Under the pieces are notes generated by a model. It was not told the DNA's origin. It worked only from the letters and a program-made list of their open reading frames with translations, and did no database searches. From assembly GCF_003344535.1 (NCBI RefSeq), contig NZ_QPKS01000002.1, forward strand, positions 253,300 through 304,056: a stretch of 50,757 bases of DNA, read 5' to 3'. Each line of letters opens with the position of its first letter. The first letter of the stretch is position 1. Positions 44,410-50,757 of this stretch are shown piece after piece. This DNA comes from Exiguobacterium flavidum (GTDB lineage: Bacteria; Bacillota; Bacilli; Exiguobacteriales; Exiguobacteriaceae). A program made the position numbers and the translations under genes.

Positions 44410-45684
44410 ATGGCAACACTACAAGGCGAGAACATCACAGTATCAAACGGTAACCTGAACGTCCCGAATTCACCGATCATTCCGTTCATCATCGGTGACG
44501 GAACTGGACCTGACATCTGGAACGCGGCAGTCCGTGTCTTCGATGCGGCAGTCGAAAAAGCTTACGGCGGCGAGAAGAAGATCGAATGGAAAGAAGTCTA
44601 CGCTGGGGAGAAAGCCTTCAACAAGACGGGGAACTGGCTTCCTGAAGAGACGCTCGATCTGATCCGCGAGCACATCATCGCGATCAAAGGACCGCTCACG
44701 ACACCTGTCGGCGGCGGAATCCGTTCGCTCAACGTCGCACTCCGTCAAGAGCTCGATCTTTACGTTTGCTTGCGTCCTGTCCGCTACTTCAACGGCGTTC
44801 CGTCACCGGTAAAACGTCCTGAGGATACGGACATGGTCATTTTCCGTGAGAACACGGAAGACATCTACGCAGGTATCGAGTACGCAGAAGGCAGCGACGA
44901 AGTGAAGAAGTTGCTCAACTTCCTCCAGACAGAGATGGGCGTCAACAAAATCCGCTTCCCTGAGACTTCAGGCCTCGGTATCAAGCCGATCTCGAAGGAA
45001 GGAACGGAGCGTCTCGTCCGCGCTGCGATCGAGTATGCACTCGAGAACAAACGCGCGTCGCTCACACTCGTCCACAAAGGTAACATCATGAAGTTCACGG
45101 AAGGCGCGTTCAAGAACTGGGGTTATGAACTCGCTGAGCGTGAATACGGCGAGCAAGTCTTCACATGGGCTCAGTACGACCGCATCAAGGAACAAGAAGG
45201 CGCAGACGCTGCGAACACAGCGCAGGCTGACGCTGAAGCGGCTGGCAAGCTGATCGTCAAGGATTCGATCGCTGACATCTTCCTCCAGCAGATTCTCACT
45301 CGTCCAAAAGAGTTCGACGTCGTCGCGACGATGAACTTGAACGGGGACTACATCTCGGACGCGCTCGCTGCACAAGTCGGCGGTATCGGTATCGCACCGG
45401 GAGCGAACATCAACTACATGACAGGCCACGCGATCTTCGAAGCAACTCACGGTACAGCTCCGAAGTATGCTGACCTCGACAAGGTCAACCCGTCTTCGGT
45501 GATCCTCTCGGGTGAGATGATGTTCCGTCACCTTGGCTGGAACGAAGTCGCTGACCTCATCATCGCATCGATGGAGAAATCGATCGACGCGAAAGTCGTC
45601 ACATATGACTTCGCGCGTCTGATGGACGGCGCGAAAGAAGTGAAGTGCTCTGAGTTCGCTGACGAGCTCATCAAAAACATGTAA
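44410..45684 (+). CDS. icd: NADP-dependent isocitrate dehydrogenase
   Basis: 424 residues. Start region [14 protein letters not shown], phosphate-binding [14 protein letters not shown], substrate arginines [30 protein letters not shown], and the metal/NADP segment [17 protein letters not shown] followed by HGTAPKYA. It makes 2-oxoglutarate and NADPH. AAGGGGG lies eight bases before the ATG at 44410. Middle gene of the TCA operon, 66 bases after citZ. Confidence 0.97.
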   Translation: MATLQGENITVSNGNLNVPNSPIIPFIIGDGTGPDIWNAAVRVFDAAVEKAYGGEKKIEWKEVYAGEKAFNKTGNWLPEETLDLIREHIIAIKGPLTTPVGGGIRSLNVALRQELDLYVCLRPVRYFNGVPSPVKRPEDTDMVIFRENTEDIYAGIEYAEGSDEVKKLLNFLQTEMGVNKIRFPETSGLGIKPISKEGTERLVRAAIEYALENKRASLTLVHKGNIMKFTEGAFKNWGYELAEREYGEQVFTWAQYDRIKEQEGADAANTAQADAEAAGKLIVKDSIADIFLQQILTRPKEFDVVATMNLNGDYISDALAAQVGGIGIAPGANINYMTGHAIFEATHGTAPKYADLDKVNPSSVILSGEMMFRHLGWNEVADLIIASMEKSIDAKVVTYDFARLMDGAKEVKCSEFADELIKNM

Positions 45685-45718
45685 TCGTTTCACCACTTTA
45701 AGCGAGGGGGAACACGAC

Positions 45719-46654
45719 ATGAACAAGCGCAAGAAGATTTCGGTCATCGGAAGCGGCTTCACGGGCGCTACGACTGCGCTCTACATCGCGCAGAAGGAGC
45801 TCGGTGATGTCGTTCTGGTGGATATGCCGGCGATGGAGAATCCGACGAAAGGAAAGGCGCTCGACATGCAAGAGACGGCGCCAATCCAAGGATTCGATTC
45901 CTGGGTCACGGGGACGTCCGACTATGCGGAAACGAAGGATTCGGATATCGTCGTCATCACGGCGGGCGTCGCGCGTAAACCCGGCATGAGCCGGGACGAT
46001 CTCGTCGCGACGAACGCATCTGTCATGAAGGCGGTCACGAAGGAAATCGTCAAGCATTCGCCGGATGCGATCCTGATCGTCCTGACGAATCCGGTCGACG
46101 CGATGACCTACACGGTCTTCAAGGAGTCCGGATTCCCGAAGGAACGAGTCATCGGGCAATCGGGGGTACTCGACACGGCACGTTTCCGCGCGTTCGTCGC
46201 GATGGAGCTGAACGTGTCGGTCAAGGACATCTCGGGCTTCGTGCTCGGGGGGCACGGGGACGACATGGTGCCGTTGCTTCGTTACTCGTATGCAGGAGGT
46301 ATCCCGCTCGAGAAGTTGATCGAACCGGCCCGTCTTGAAGCGATCGTCGAACGAACGCGAAAAGGCGGCGGGGAAATCGTCCAGCTTCTAGGAAATGGGT
46401 CTGCCTACTATGCGCCAGCCGCCGCCATCGCTGAGATGGCGGAAGCAATCCTGAAGGATCAGCGGCGCATTCTGCCGGCGATCGCGTACCTCGAAGGAGA
46501 GTACGGGTACGACGACATGTATTTCGGTGTTCCAACGATCATCGGAGGAAACGGGATCGAACGCGTCCTCGAACTTGAACTGACGGAAGATGAACGGACT
46601 GCGCTTGACCGGTCGGCAGAAGCCGTCCGGAAAGTCATGGGGATCCTCGCTTGA
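45719..46654 (+). CDS. mdh: Malate dehydrogenase
   Basis: 311 residues, LDH-like MDH. NAD-binding [16 protein letters not shown], adenine-specific Asp in VVLVDMP, catalytic Asp/Arg in [16 protein letters not shown] and His in [15 protein letters not shown]. It interconverts malate and oxaloacetate, feeding citrate synthase two genes upstream. The cofactor and Gly-rich parts look complete. GCGAGGGGG before the ATG. Last gene of citZ-icd-mdh; a terminator follows. Confidence 0.97.
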   Translation: MNKRKKISVIGSGFTGATTALYIAQKELGDVVLVDMPAMENPTKGKALDMQETAPIQGFDSWVTGTSDYAETKDSDIVVITAGVARKPGMSRDDLVATNASVMKAVTKEIVKHSPDAILIVLTNPVDAMTYTVFKESGFPKERVIGQSGVLDTARFRAFVAMELNVSVKDISGFVLGGHGDDMVPLLRYSYAGGIPLEKLIEPARLEAIVERTRKGGGEIVQLLGNGSAYYAPAAAIAEMAEAILKDQRRILPAIAYLEGEYGYDDMYFGVPTIIGGNGIERVLELELTEDERTALDRSAEAVRKVMGILA

Positions 46655-46670
46655 CCAAAAGCGAATACGA

Positions 46671-46701
46671 AGGGCGAATCCGCGAGGGTTCGCCCTTTTT
46701 T
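46671..46701 (+). terminator. Terminator after mdh
   Basis: AGGGCGAA, tccgcgaggg, TTCGCCCTTTTTT. Confidence 0.9.
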
Positions 46702-46715
46702 AGGGGGAATCGTTA

Positions 46716-47465
46716 ATGAAAAAAGCAATCGTGACAGGTGTCGGAAGGCTTGACGGCATCGGCGCTGCTGTTTGCCGCAGGCTCGCGCAGGAGGGGTACG
46801 ATCTGTATATGACCTACTATGCTCCATACGATGAAAAGCTCGGCGGTGCCATGCAAGACCGGGCAGCGTTCGAGACGGAGCTCGGACGGGAGGGGGGACG
46901 CATCCATTCAGCATCCTGGGACCTGACGGATCCTGTGGCCTGCAACCGGTTGATCGAGGATGCGGAACGGGTGCTCGGAAAGTTATCATGTCTCGTCCAC
47001 ACCGCCTGCTATTCGACGGAGGATGACATTTTCACTGTGTCGGCTGAAACGCTCGACGCACACTACGCCGTGAATGGGAGAGCGACGGTATTGCTCGTCC
47101 GGGCGTTCGCGGAGCAGTTCGAAGGAAGCGACGGGCGAATCGTCCTTTTTACGTCCGGCCAGTCGAACAGTCCGATGTCCGGTGAACTCTCATACGCTCT
47201 GACGAAAGCGATGAGCGAGACGCTCGTCCGGACGGTCGCGTCCGATTTGATGGGGAAAGGGATCACGATCAACGCGATCAATCCGGGACCGACGGATACG
47301 GGCTGGATTACACCGGACTTCGAGAGCTCTTTACGCGAGCGATTCCCTTCCGGTAAGATCACGCAACCGGAGGATGCGGCGAAGGCCGTCGCGATGCTGC
47401 TCGGTGAAGACGCATCCTTCGTCACGGGACAGGTCGTGCACGCGGAGGCCGGTTTCCGTCATTGA
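46716..47465 (+). CDS. SDR-family oxidoreductase
   Basis: 249 residues. Cofactor motif TGVGRLDGIGAAV (with a two-residue longer loop than TGxxxGIG, as in some bacillar SDRs), NG-type active site with Ser in LFTSGQSN and the intact YALTK (Tyr and Lys). C-terminal GQVVHAEAGF replaces the usual V-DGG end. Substrate unknown. TTAGGGGGA before the ATG, just after the mdh terminator. Unlike the SDR at 28.9 kb, this one keeps the catalytic tyrosine. Confidence 0.9.
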   Translation: MKKAIVTGVGRLDGIGAAVCRRLAQEGYDLYMTYYAPYDEKLGGAMQDRAAFETELGREGGRIHSASWDLTDPVACNRLIEDAERVLGKLSCLVHTACYSTEDDIFTVSAETLDAHYAVNGRATVLLVRAFAEQFEGSDGRIVLFTSGQSNSPMSGELSYALTKAMSETLVRTVASDLMGKGITINAINPGPTDTGWITPDFESSLRERFPSGKITQPEDAAKAVAMLLGEDASFVTGQVVHAEAGFRH

Positions 47466-47482
47466 TGTTTTTTTAGAAAGAC

Positions 47483-47508
47483 GTAGTTTTTCCTCAGAAT
47501 CAGGGTAA
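47483..47508 (+). promoter_or_regulatory. Sigma-B-like promoter of the zinc dehydrogenase
   Basis: GTAGTT, 14 bases, GGGTAA, 47 bases before the gene start. Same spacing as the dps and uspA motifs. Confidence 0.5.
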
Positions 47509-47555
47509 AAGTTAATTGTTGTCACAAAAACCTGGATTTCAAAGGAGGAAACTGA

Positions 47556-48695
47556 ATGCGCGCAGTTACTTACCAAGGAACGAAGAGTGTAGAAGTCAAG
47601 AACGTAGCGGACCCGAACATCGAGAAGAATGACGACATCATCGTCAAGATTACTTCGACGGCGATCTGCGGGTCTGATTTGCATATCTATCAAGGGAACA
47701 TGGGGGCGCACAAGGACTATGTCATCGGACATGAGCCGATGGGGATCGTCGAGGAAGTCGGACCAGAGGTGACGAAGGTCAAGAAGGGCGACCGTGTCGT
47801 CCTGCCGTTCAATGTCGCTTGTGGACATTGCTTCTACTGTGAGCACGACATGGAGAGCCAGTGTGACAATTCGAACGGCAACCCGCACGTCGATACGGGC
47901 GGCTACTTCGGCTTTACGGAGCAGTTCGGCGGATATGCTGGAGGACAGGCGGAATACCTCCGCGTCCCGTACGGAAACTTCATGCCGCTCGTCGTCCCGG
48001 AGTCGTGCGAACTCGAGGATGAGGCGCTGTTGTTCCTGTCAGACGTCATCCCGACCGCCTACTGGAGCGTCGAGAACTCCGGCGTCAAGAAGGGGGACAC
48101 GGTCGTCGTGCTCGGGTCCGGACCGGTCGGTTTGATGACGCAAAAGTTTGCCTGGATGAAGGGCGCGAAGCGTGTCATCGCCGTCGATCAGGAAGTCTAC
48201 CGCCTCAATCACGCGAAGATGACGAACAAGGTCGAGACGGTCAATTTGAACGATCAGAGCGAGACAGGGCAATACGTGAAGGAATTGACGCAAGGCGGGG
48301 CGGACGTCGTCATCGATTGTGTCGGCTTCGACGGTAAGATGTCACCGATCGAGAAGGTCGAGCAGAAGGTCGGGCTTCAAGGCGGCACGCTCAGTGCAAT
48401 CAACATCGCGAAGGATGCGGTCCGGAAGTTCGGTACGGTCCAGCTGACCGGCGTCTATGCGAAGAAGTACAACCAGTTCCCGCTCGGCGACTTCTTCACG
48501 CGCAACATCACGCTGAAGATGGGGCAGGCGCCAGTCGTCCACTACATGCCGGAGCTGTTCCAGAAAATCGTCAACAAGGAGTTTGATCCGACTGACATCA
48601 TCACGCACCGTATCCCGCTCGAAGATGCGGCGAACGCCTATCAGACGTTCAATGACCATGCGGATGGATGTATCAAAGTCGTTCTGAAACCTTAA
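47556..48695 (+). CDS. Zinc-dependent alcohol/formaldehyde dehydrogenase family protein
   Basis: 379 residues, MDR family. Catalytic zinc ligands: Cys in AICGSDLHIY and His-Glu in GHEPMGIVEEVG. Structural zinc lobe is CGHCFYCEHDMESQC with four cysteines. Cofactor Rossmann motif VLGSGPVGLMTQKFA (~185-200). It resembles glutathione-independent formaldehyde dehydrogenase/AdhB-like enzymes by the long insert GGYFGFTEQFGGYAGGQAEY; substrate not proven. AAAGGAGG is seven bases before the ATG. The IS1182 element begins 11 bases after its stop, so its own terminator is missing or displaced and the transcript probably ends at the IS hairpin (48909-48956). Confidence 0.92.
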   Translation: MRAVTYQGTKSVEVKNVADPNIEKNDDIIVKITSTAICGSDLHIYQGNMGAHKDYVIGHEPMGIVEEVGPEVTKVKKGDRVVLPFNVACGHCFYCEHDMESQCDNSNGNPHVDTGGYFGFTEQFGGYAGGQAEYLRVPYGNFMPLVVPESCELEDEALLFLSDVIPTAYWSVENSGVKKGDTVVVLGSGPVGLMTQKFAWMKGAKRVIAVDQEVYRLNHAKMTNKVETVNLNDQSETGQYVKELTQGGADVVIDCVGFDGKMSPIEKVEQKVGLQGGTLSAINIAKDAVRKFGTVQLTGVYAKKYNQFPLGDFFTRNITLKMGQAPVVHYMPELFQKIVNKEFDPTDIITHRIPLEDAANAYQTFNDHADGCIKVVLKP

Positions 48696-48705
48696 GGCAA
48701 AAAAA

Positions 48706-48722
48706 GAGGGTGACTCATAAGT
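48706..48722 (+). repeat. Left terminal inverted repeat of the IS
   Basis: GAGGGTGACTCATAAGT, partner of 50741-50757. Confidence 0.92.
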
Positions 48723-48743
48723 CGCTCCACAATCAATCCTTGT

Positions 48744-48903
48744 GACGGGCAGTTCCGTCGCACTCGCTTTCCGCGGGCGGGACGCAAGCCGCGGCCGGAC
48801 CGCACTCCCTGCGGCCGTGCCGGGTCTCGCCTGTCCCTGACTGAAGCGCTGATCGCGCTTCATCTTCCCGTCGGAGTCGAGCGGCGACTATGCCTGCCCT
48901 GTC
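48744..48903 (+). ncRNA. Structured RNA-like element in the IS left region
   Basis: About 160 nt, GC-rich, no ORF. Nested stems: outer GACGGGCAG (48744) with CTGCCCTGTC (48894); then GTCGC-CTCG (48757-48766) with CGAG-GCGAC (48878-48888). Inside are branch one, GGCGGGAC (48776) with GTCTCGCC (48824), capped by GGCCGG-CCGCA / TGCGG-CCGTGCC around ctccc (48793-48821); and branch two, a perfect 8-bp hairpin TGAAGCGC / GCGCTTCA (48842-48862). A strong intrinsic terminator follows five bases later. From memory it resembles a dispersed Bacillaceae repeat containing GCGGAAAGCGAGT on the opposite strand. Transcription and role unknown. Confidence 0.6.
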
Positions 48904-48908
48904 TGAAC

Positions 48909-48956
48909 AAAAAAATCCGACCGTCCCGATTTATTTCTCGGGACGGTCGGATTTTT
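48909..48956. terminator. Strong bidirectional terminator inside the IS left region
   Basis: AAATCCGACCGTCCCGA, loop, TCGGGACGGTCGGATTT: a perfect stem with T-runs on both strands. It would stop read-through from the upstream dehydrogenase into the transposase. Confidence 0.93.
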
Positions 48957-49018
48957 CTATGCTCTGCCATCTCTTCCGAGACACTCTGCCGCGCACCTTT
49001 GGCGCGCATGAAAAAAGC

Positions 49019-49068
49019 CCTCATCCCTTGTACAATGGAGCTGCGAAACAACCATGAAAGGAATGAGG
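49019..49068 (+). promoter_or_regulatory. Inverted repeat hiding the transposase ribosome site
   Basis: CCTCATCCCTTG (49019-49030) is complementary, 10 of 12 bases, to AAAGGAATGAGG (49057-49068), which contains the ribosome binding site of the transposase. In a read-through transcript the two would pair. A possible -10 TACAAT at 49031-49036 would start internal transcripts past the first arm. Confidence 0.6.
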
Positions 49069-49071
49069 ACC

Positions 49072-50637
49072 ATGCGAGAGCAGACCGGAGCCGCCCTCTA
49101 CCGTCACTATAATACGAACCGCCGTCAGAGCGCAATCACGCTCGACGAGTATGTACCAAAAGAGCATATGGCCCGGCTCGTCGACGCCGTCATCGAGGGG
49201 ATGGACGCGGACCTTTTCCTCGCCCACTGCAAGACGATGGGCCGACCGCGCTATCACCCGAAAATGATGACGAAGGTCGTCGTCTACAGCTACGCCGTCG
49301 GCGTCTATTCCGGGCGACGGATGGAGCGCCTTCTCCACGAGCACCTCCCGATGATGTGGCTCGCCGCGCTCGAGAGCCCGGACGCGAACACGATCAACCG
49401 GTTCCGGACGGGACCGATGGCCGCGCTGCTCGGGGAGGTGTTCCGCGCCGTCCTCGGCCTCCTGATCGATCGTGGCGAGGTGAAGTTCGAGGACTACTTC
49501 GTCGACGGGACGAAGATCGAGTCCCGCGCGAACCGCTACACGTTCACCTGGAAACGAGGCGTCCAATCTCACCAGCGCAAGATGGAGGAGAAGTTCGACG
49601 GCTTGATGCGCCAGATCCTCGAGGAAGGCAACGAGAGCGTGGAGATGCCGGAGACGCTCGAGGAGAAACTCGGGCTCGGACGCGCACTGATCGGCGAGCG
49701 CCTCGCCGAGGCGCCGAAGGACCGGGAACTGAAGAAGGCCGCCAAGCAGGTCGACGGGTGGATCGAGCGGCAAGCGCGCTACGCCACGCAGCTCGCGACC
49801 TGTGGAGACGACCGGAACAGCTACAGCAAGACGGACCCCGACGCCACGTTCATGCGGATGAAGGATGATCATATGAGGAACGGCCAGCTCAAGCCCGCGT
49901 ACAACGTCCAGATGGCGACCGAGAACCAGGTCGTCCTCTTCTACAGCGTCCATCAGCGTCCGACGGACGCCCGTTGCCTCGTCCCACACCTCGAGGGGAT
50001 GGAACGTTTCTTCGCACCGCTCGGCCGACGGCCGAAACGGATCATCGCGGACGCCGGATACGGGTCCGAGGAGAACTTTCTCGCGCTGAATGAGCTAAGA
50101 TATGATGCCCTCGTCAAGTACAACAACTATGCCAAGGAACAGAAACGGAGCTACGCGAAGGACGCGTTCGTGACGGAGAAATGGCCACACGACGAAACGA
50201 CCGACACGCTGACCTGCCCTGCCGGCAAACTACTCCGACGCTCCGGAACCCGTCGCCAACAGACCGGTTCCGGGTTTGTCATCGAGCAAGCGGTGTACGT
50301 GTGCGACGAGTGTGTCGGCTGCCCGTTCCTCGATGACTGCATCCGCCATCGCCGTTCCGAGCGTTCCTTCGAGAAGCCCCGGAAGACGGTGCGCCGTTCC
50401 TCGAGATGGCTTCGGCTCAAACGCGCCATGAAGGAGAAGTTGGAATCCGGGACCGGGAGGGCCATCGCAGCAAGACGCAAGATCGAGGTCGAGCCCGTGT
50501 TCGGCTCGATCAAGTCCAATTGGGGCTTCCGGCGATTTCGGCTCCTTGGCCTCGAAGGGGCCTCTCTGGAGTTCGGACTGGCAGCCACCGCACATAACCT
50601 CCGGAAACTAGTTAATACAACCGTAGCGATGAGGTAA
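49072..50637 (+). CDS. IS1182-family transposase
   Basis: 521 residues. N-terminal InsH-like domain (ITLDEYVPKEHMARLVDAVI; PRYHPKMMTKVVVYSYAVG), then an RNase H-like DDE domain: Asp145 in VDGTKIESRA, Asp327 in IIADAGYGSEE, Glu474 in VEPVFGSIKSNWGFRRF. A Cys cluster CDECVGCPFLDDC lies before the last Glu, as in this family. It appears intact, so the element could be active. Start at 49072 chosen because AAAGGA is nine bases upstream; the ATG at 49054 is possible. Its GC content looks higher than most host genes, suggesting recent arrival. Confidence 0.96.
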   Translation: MREQTGAALYRHYNTNRRQSAITLDEYVPKEHMARLVDAVIEGMDADLFLAHCKTMGRPRYHPKMMTKVVVYSYAVGVYSGRRMERLLHEHLPMMWLAALESPDANTINRFRTGPMAALLGEVFRAVLGLLIDRGEVKFEDYFVDGTKIESRANRYTFTWKRGVQSHQRKMEEKFDGLMRQILEEGNESVEMPETLEEKLGLGRALIGERLAEAPKDRELKKAAKQVDGWIERQARYATQLATCGDDRNSYSKTDPDATFMRMKDDHMRNGQLKPAYNVQMATENQVVLFYSVHQRPTDARCLVPHLEGMERFFAPLGRRPKRIIADAGYGSEENFLALNELRYDALVKYNNYAKEQKRSYAKDAFVTEKWPHDETTDTLTCPAGKLLRRSGTRRQQTGSGFVIEQAVYVCDECVGCPFLDDCIRHRRSERSFEKPRKTVRRSSRWLRLKRAMKEKLESGTGRAIAARRKIEVEPVFGSIKSNWGFRRFRLLGLEGASLEFGLAATAHNLRKLVNTTVAMR

Positions 50638-50664
50638 ATCGATTGAAAAAGAGGCAAGGCAAGG

Positions 50665-50713
50665 AAAAAGACAGCGCGTTTTCGAGAAAAATCCTCGAAA
50701 ACGCGCTGTCTTT
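50665..50713 (+). terminator. Terminator after the transposase
   Basis: AAAAAGACAGCGCGTTTTCGAG, loop, CTCGAAAACGCGCTGTCTTT: 20-bp near-perfect stem with T-run, inside the IS right end. Confidence 0.93.
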
Positions 50714-50740
50714 CATTCATTAGAGAGAGGTGATCGTTCT

Positions 50741-50757
50741 ACTTTTGAGTCACCCTC
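50741..50757 (-). repeat. Right terminal inverted repeat of the IS
   Basis: Reverse complement reads GAGGGTGACTCAAAAGT; it ends exactly at the window edge. Confidence 0.9.

Larger units (their letters stand above)
48706..50757 (+). mobile_element. IS1182-family insertion sequence
   Basis: Terminal inverted repeats: GAGGGTGACTCATAAGT at the left (48706-48722) and, reverse-complemented, GAGGGTGACTCAAAAGT at the right (50741-50757), 16 of 17 identical. Length 2052. It carries a complete transposase, terminators at both ends and a 350-base structured left region. The right end is the window edge, so the target duplication cannot be checked. The element sits 11 bases after the dehydrogenase stop. 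Confidence 0.93.

Noticed and set aside
49021-49989. Antisense frame across the transposase (322 codons)
   Set aside because: Shadow of the GC-rich transposase; catalytic motifs are on the plus strand.

Overview
The window reads as chromosome of a low-to-mid GC Gram-positive (Bacillota, Bacilli). The gene order follows the Bacillus subtilis ytp-ytx-acu-tyrS-rpsD / tpx-ytxK-ackA / ytoI-ytpI-nrnA-dnaE / acc-pfk-pyk-citZ-icd-mdh neighbourhood. GC-rich third codon positions, the sequence style and the compacted order suggest Exiguobacterium; the genus is an inference from memory, not a database result.

Layout. 1-7.3 kb: the end of an acidic protein of unknown function, then murC, dps, an M29 aminopeptidase, the envelope pair ytxG-ytxH, chorismate mutase-DAHP synthase and ccpA. 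7.3-12.5 kb: a two-domain YtkA-type lipoprotein, then acuA-acuB-acuC divergent from acsA, an acetate-activation module under lysine acetylation control. 12.5-18.8 kb: a class A penicillin-binding protein, tyrS behind a complete tyrosine T-box (specifier UAC, acceptor-binding UGGU), bioY behind a BirA operator, rpsD with a long leader, and a free methionine-R-sulfoxide reductase. 18.9-28.8 kb: ezrA, an amidohydrolase, a TipAS-type MerR regulator, NAD kinase, tpx, a YtxK-type methyltransferase, ackA, a secreted 3D-domain protein, a small membrane-protein gene cut by an amber codon, and a universal stress protein. 28.8-37.1 kb: an SDR, an M24 peptidase, ytoI, ytpI, nrnA, a small unknown gene and dnaE. 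37.1-46.7 kb: a short FadR-type regulator with accD-accA, pfkA-pyk, a DUF441 protein, and citZ-icd-mdh. 46.7-50.8 kb: an SDR, a zinc alcohol dehydrogenase, and an IS1182-family element whose right inverted repeat is the last base of the window.

How it fits together. Most of the window is central carbon metabolism and its control. CcpA is encoded here, and cre-like sites lie upstream of ccpA, citZ and pfkA and inside the start of acsA. Acetate flows out through ackA and back through acsA, with AcuA/AcuC setting AcsA acetylation. A FadR/PdhR-like palindrome sits in front of the regulator-accDA genes. Three stress-type genes (dps, uspA, the zinc alcohol dehydrogenase) have sigma-B-like promoters with identical 14-base spacing.

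The least explained part is the first 350 bases of the insertion sequence. It holds a roughly 160-nt, multi-branched, RNA-like element closed by nested stems, then a strong intrinsic terminator, then an inverted repeat that can hide the transposase ribosome binding site. No CRISPR array, tRNA or rRNA was seen.
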